A stretch of DNA of 64,000 nucleotides, from contig CAJUHR010000024.1 in NCBI GenBank assembly GCA_910586255.1, positions 1 to 64,000 of the forward strand. The letters run 5' to 3'. This document shows, piece after piece, positions 62,252 to 64,000 of the stretch. The DNA is from an uncultured Lachnospiraceae bacterium. Its GTDB lineage: Bacteria > Bacillota > Clostridia > Lachnospirales > Lachnospiraceae. The position numbers were made by a program, and so were the translations under genes. Every line of letters starts with the position of its first letter. Positions within the stretch are counted from its first letter, which is position 1. The notes under the pieces were generated by a model, which was not told the origin of the DNA, did not search any database, and worked only from the letters and a program-made list of their open reading frames with translations.

Positions 62252-62473
62252 ATGGATACACAAATCATTGCTGCTGTTATTACTGGATGTGCAGCTGTGG
62301 CTGCAGCTATAATTACCGGCCTTTTATCTTCCGGAAGGAGAAAGAATAATGGGGCAGTTAGCATCAGTAATAATAGATCAATGAAAATAACAAAAACATC
62401 AATAGAGGGAGATGTAAGCATAGAGAATAATAAAAATACGGAAATATCCGGAGACAGGATAAATGGCAAATAA
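62252..62473 (+). CDS. Small single-pass membrane protein
   Basis: This 73-residue protein has an N-terminal membrane helix (IIAAVITGCAAVAAAIITGL) followed by Lys/Arg and an Asn/Ser/Ile-rich tail with a beta-like periodicity (SISNNRSMKI, SIEGDVSIEN). AAGGAGG precedes the ATG at good spacing. It overlaps the next gene by 11 bases. The tail is probably cytoplasmic because of the adjacent positive charges. Function unknown; co-translation suggests it anchors or regulates the following protein. Confidence 0.7.
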   Translation: MDTQIIAAVITGCAAVAAAIITGLLSSGRRKNNGAVSISNNRSMKITKTSIEGDVSIENNKNTEISGDRINGK

Positions 62474-63314
62474 GGACTGGTACGAAGCTGCCAGAAATTG
62501 TATATGTAATAGCGGCAGTCCTCTTGTGAGAATTGATCGCAATAAGAATACCTCTATTGAAAATGTCAATATTACTGTCGGGCTGTATCCAGTGGCGTCA
62601 TCTTGTTCCAATATGAAGGGACATAGAGAAAGATTAAAAGAGATGATCACAGAGGATATTTTAATCAACACGGTCACAAAAAAACAGGTTTATTTGATTG
62701 ATGTGCTGGAAAGATTCAGATACATTGTCTATAAAGAAAATATTCAAACGATTGTCAGAATGAAAGCCTTATTTTCCCCATTTTCTACTATAAGGGAGGA
62801 ATCTGACACAGATGATTTGTCACAGCTGGAGCTTGATGAAAAAAGAATTCTTTTAGATTTGGTCAACCATGGTTGCATATTTAAACTGCTTATGAGCCTG
62901 GATTTTACAAGGGCAGTTGTCTGCGGATACGGAATGGAAGAGATATCTCAGAGAATCGGGGATTTATGCAGAACCTGTGAATCACTAAAAGATAACGACA
63001 ATTTTCAAGTTGCCATTTGCATGGAAGCATGTAATTATGAACCTATTTGGACCTTCGATGAAGTATGCATTGAAAAACAGATGATGTTTCATGAGAAAAG
63101 TAATTATAAAGCTTGCTATTGGAGCAGCAACTTAGGGGAGATCAAAGCCTTTAACATAATATTTGACAGAGAATTTATGCTTGCTTTCCAACAGATGTAT
63201 CTGGCATGGAATTTGTTACATATTGATTCATTGCCACAGTATATTCTGTACTGTATGGATCAATGGTGCAGATTGAATCCACAATATTTGAAAATTTTAA
63301 AGGGAGGATCATAA
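62463..63314 (+). CDS. Unknown soluble protein, 283 residues
   Basis: The protein shows no membrane segment and no motif I recognise. It opens with WYEAARNCICNSGSPLVRID and an Asn/Ile/Thr-rich piece (NKNTSIENVNITVGL) that echoes the tail of the preceding small protein. The two may form a beta-assembly together, or the pair may derive from one gene. The later part is helical and rich in Cys and Met. It lies between the membrane protein and the lipid-kinase-like gene without any gap. Confidence 0.6.
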   Translation: MANKDWYEAARNCICNSGSPLVRIDRNKNTSIENVNITVGLYPVASSCSNMKGHRERLKEMITEDILINTVTKKQVYLIDVLERFRYIVYKENIQTIVRMKALFSPFSTIREESDTDDLSQLELDEKRILLDLVNHGCIFKLLMSLDFTRAVVCGYGMEEISQRIGDLCRTCESLKDNDNFQVAICMEACNYEPIWTFDEVCIEKQMMFHEKSNYKACYWSSNLGEIKAFNIIFDREFMLAFQQMYLAWNLLHIDSLPQYILYCMDQWCRLNPQYLKILKGGS

Positions 63315-63962
63315 ATGGGAGTTGTGATTGGTGTTGTGTATATTATGGTTTGCCTTACAATAGGAACAAAGCTTACTTTTCTGGATGTTGAGCTTTCCAG
63401 AAAGATCGCGCATATGATGATTTCGTTTTGGTGGTTTATTGCAGCGTGGGTGTCTCCGACAGAGCCTGCACTATTTTGGGTGCCGATTATCGTTCTCGGG
63501 TTATTTACAATAATCAATAAGGTTGTGGGATATAAAGGCATTGTAAGAACTGACGGGAGAAAAGAGTATGGGGTGCAATGTTATTGTGTTGCCATGCTTA
63601 TTTTTCTGGCAGGCGCGGCATATTTTAATAAGCCGGTAAGCTACGTTGGACTTTTCTTTATGCCATTAGGATACGGGGACGCGATGGCAGCGATTATGGG
63701 AAAGCGATACGGAAGAAAGGGCTACACCATTATGGGAGGCAAAAAAACATATCTGGGAAATATATCTATGTTTTGCTTCTCTTTGATTGCCTTAATTGTA
63801 TATACATATGTTTTTAAGTGTAACTATGGATTATATGAACTGATTGTAATATCGATTTTGGCTACAATTTTTGAAGCTGTCGGAACCTACGGATTTGACA
63901 ATCTTTGGATGACCTGTGGGACCTGGCTTATATGTTATTTCTGTTTTGGAATCGGTCATTAG
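63315..63962 (+). CDS. CTP-dependent lipid-kinase-like membrane protein (dolichol/phytol kinase family)
   Basis: A 215-residue protein with about six or seven helices. SRKIAHMMISFWWFIAAWVS corresponds to the R-K-x-x-H motif. PLGYGDAMAAIMGKRYGRKG and IMGGKKTYLGNISMF are the catalytic G-D-x-x-A and G-K-K-T motifs of SEC59/VTE5/DGK1-type kinases, which use CTP to phosphorylate polyprenols, phytol or diacylglycerol. GGGAGG precedes the ATG, one base after the previous stop. It may make or recycle a polyprenyl phosphate, which would suit a strain with a large glycan operon, but the link is inference. Confidence 0.78.
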   Translation: MGVVIGVVYIMVCLTIGTKLTFLDVELSRKIAHMMISFWWFIAAWVSPTEPALFWVPIIVLGLFTIINKVVGYKGIVRTDGRKEYGVQCYCVAMLIFLAGAAYFNKPVSYVGLFFMPLGYGDAMAAIMGKRYGRKGYTIMGGKKTYLGNISMFCFSLIALIVYTYVFKCNYGLYELIVISILATIFEAVGTYGFDNLWMTCGTWLICYFCFGIGH

Positions 63963-64000
63963 GATAAAAAATGTATATGGAAGATAAAAATTAAGTGTAT

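Noticed and set aside
1..64000. CRISPR arrays, tRNA and rRNA genes
   Set aside because: No spaced direct repeats, no tRNA-like cloverleaf with a T-loop motif and no rRNA segments were recognised on either strand.

Overview
The window looks like a chromosome piece from a gut-type clostridium (Bacillota, most likely Lachnospiraceae). Support comes from strong AGGAGG ribosome binding sites, a DUF4368 serine-recombinase remnant, LoaP-type NusG paralogs driving a very long polysaccharide operon, and small catalytic-domain-only tyrosine recombinases. No rRNA, tRNA or CRISPR array was seen. The exact genus cannot be fixed from sequence alone.

Layout. 1-1150: the end of an unknown gene, a terminator, then fragments of a large serine recombinase and an AraC/GyrI-type regulator. 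1286-10037: stable-looking genes, namely a secreted subtilisin, a D-Ala-D-Ala carboxypeptidase, a CsoR/CopA copper-export operon with its operator, and a MerR regulator next to an oxidoreductase behind a 19-bp-spacer promoter. 10290-11690: a broken hicB, then a pair of inverted palindromic repeats enclosing a broken tyrosine recombinase and an outward-facing promoter, which looks like an invertible promoter cassette. 11690-46731: one continuous 35-kb plus-strand operon for a surface polysaccharide. It starts with a structured leader and two tandem LoaP-like antiterminators. Next come a membrane-bound sugar 4,6-dehydratase, an aminotransferase, an initiating sugar transferase, a polymerase, a flippase, and a nonulosonic (pseudaminic-type) acid pathway (PseB, PseC, PseF-like, PseI, PseG). 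It ends with an MBOAT/SGNH O-acylation pair, glycosyltransferases, four methyltransferases (counting the one that is off) and GT-C-like membrane proteins. Most of this block is visibly more AT-rich than its flanks. It carries four G9-G11 runs inside two acyltransferase and two methyltransferase genes. Two runs are out of frame and two in frame, as expected for slipped-strand phase variation.

47100-49750: a decayed IS256-family element with an 8-bp target duplication and an N-truncated AAA/PD-(D/E)XK gene. 50041-57031: an unfamiliar three-gene cassette with a radical SAM protein, a 1511-residue GHKL-ATPase protein with a PRTase-like segment, and a receiver domain fused to a metallophosphoesterase. 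57220-59259: a serpin lipoprotein. 59384-63962: a divergent pair of units. One is an HTH/methyltransferase/YbaK fusion on the minus strand. The other is a small membrane protein, an unknown soluble protein and a CTP-dependent lipid-kinase-like membrane protein on the plus strand. They are separated by a 217-bp element with perfect 21-bp terminal inverted repeats.

The main story is a surface glycan that may be controlled at three levels: promoter inversion, LoaP processive antitermination, and poly-G slippage in the decorating enzymes. The second is the radical SAM / giant ATPase / REC-phosphoesterase cassette, for which I know no described system with these three parts.
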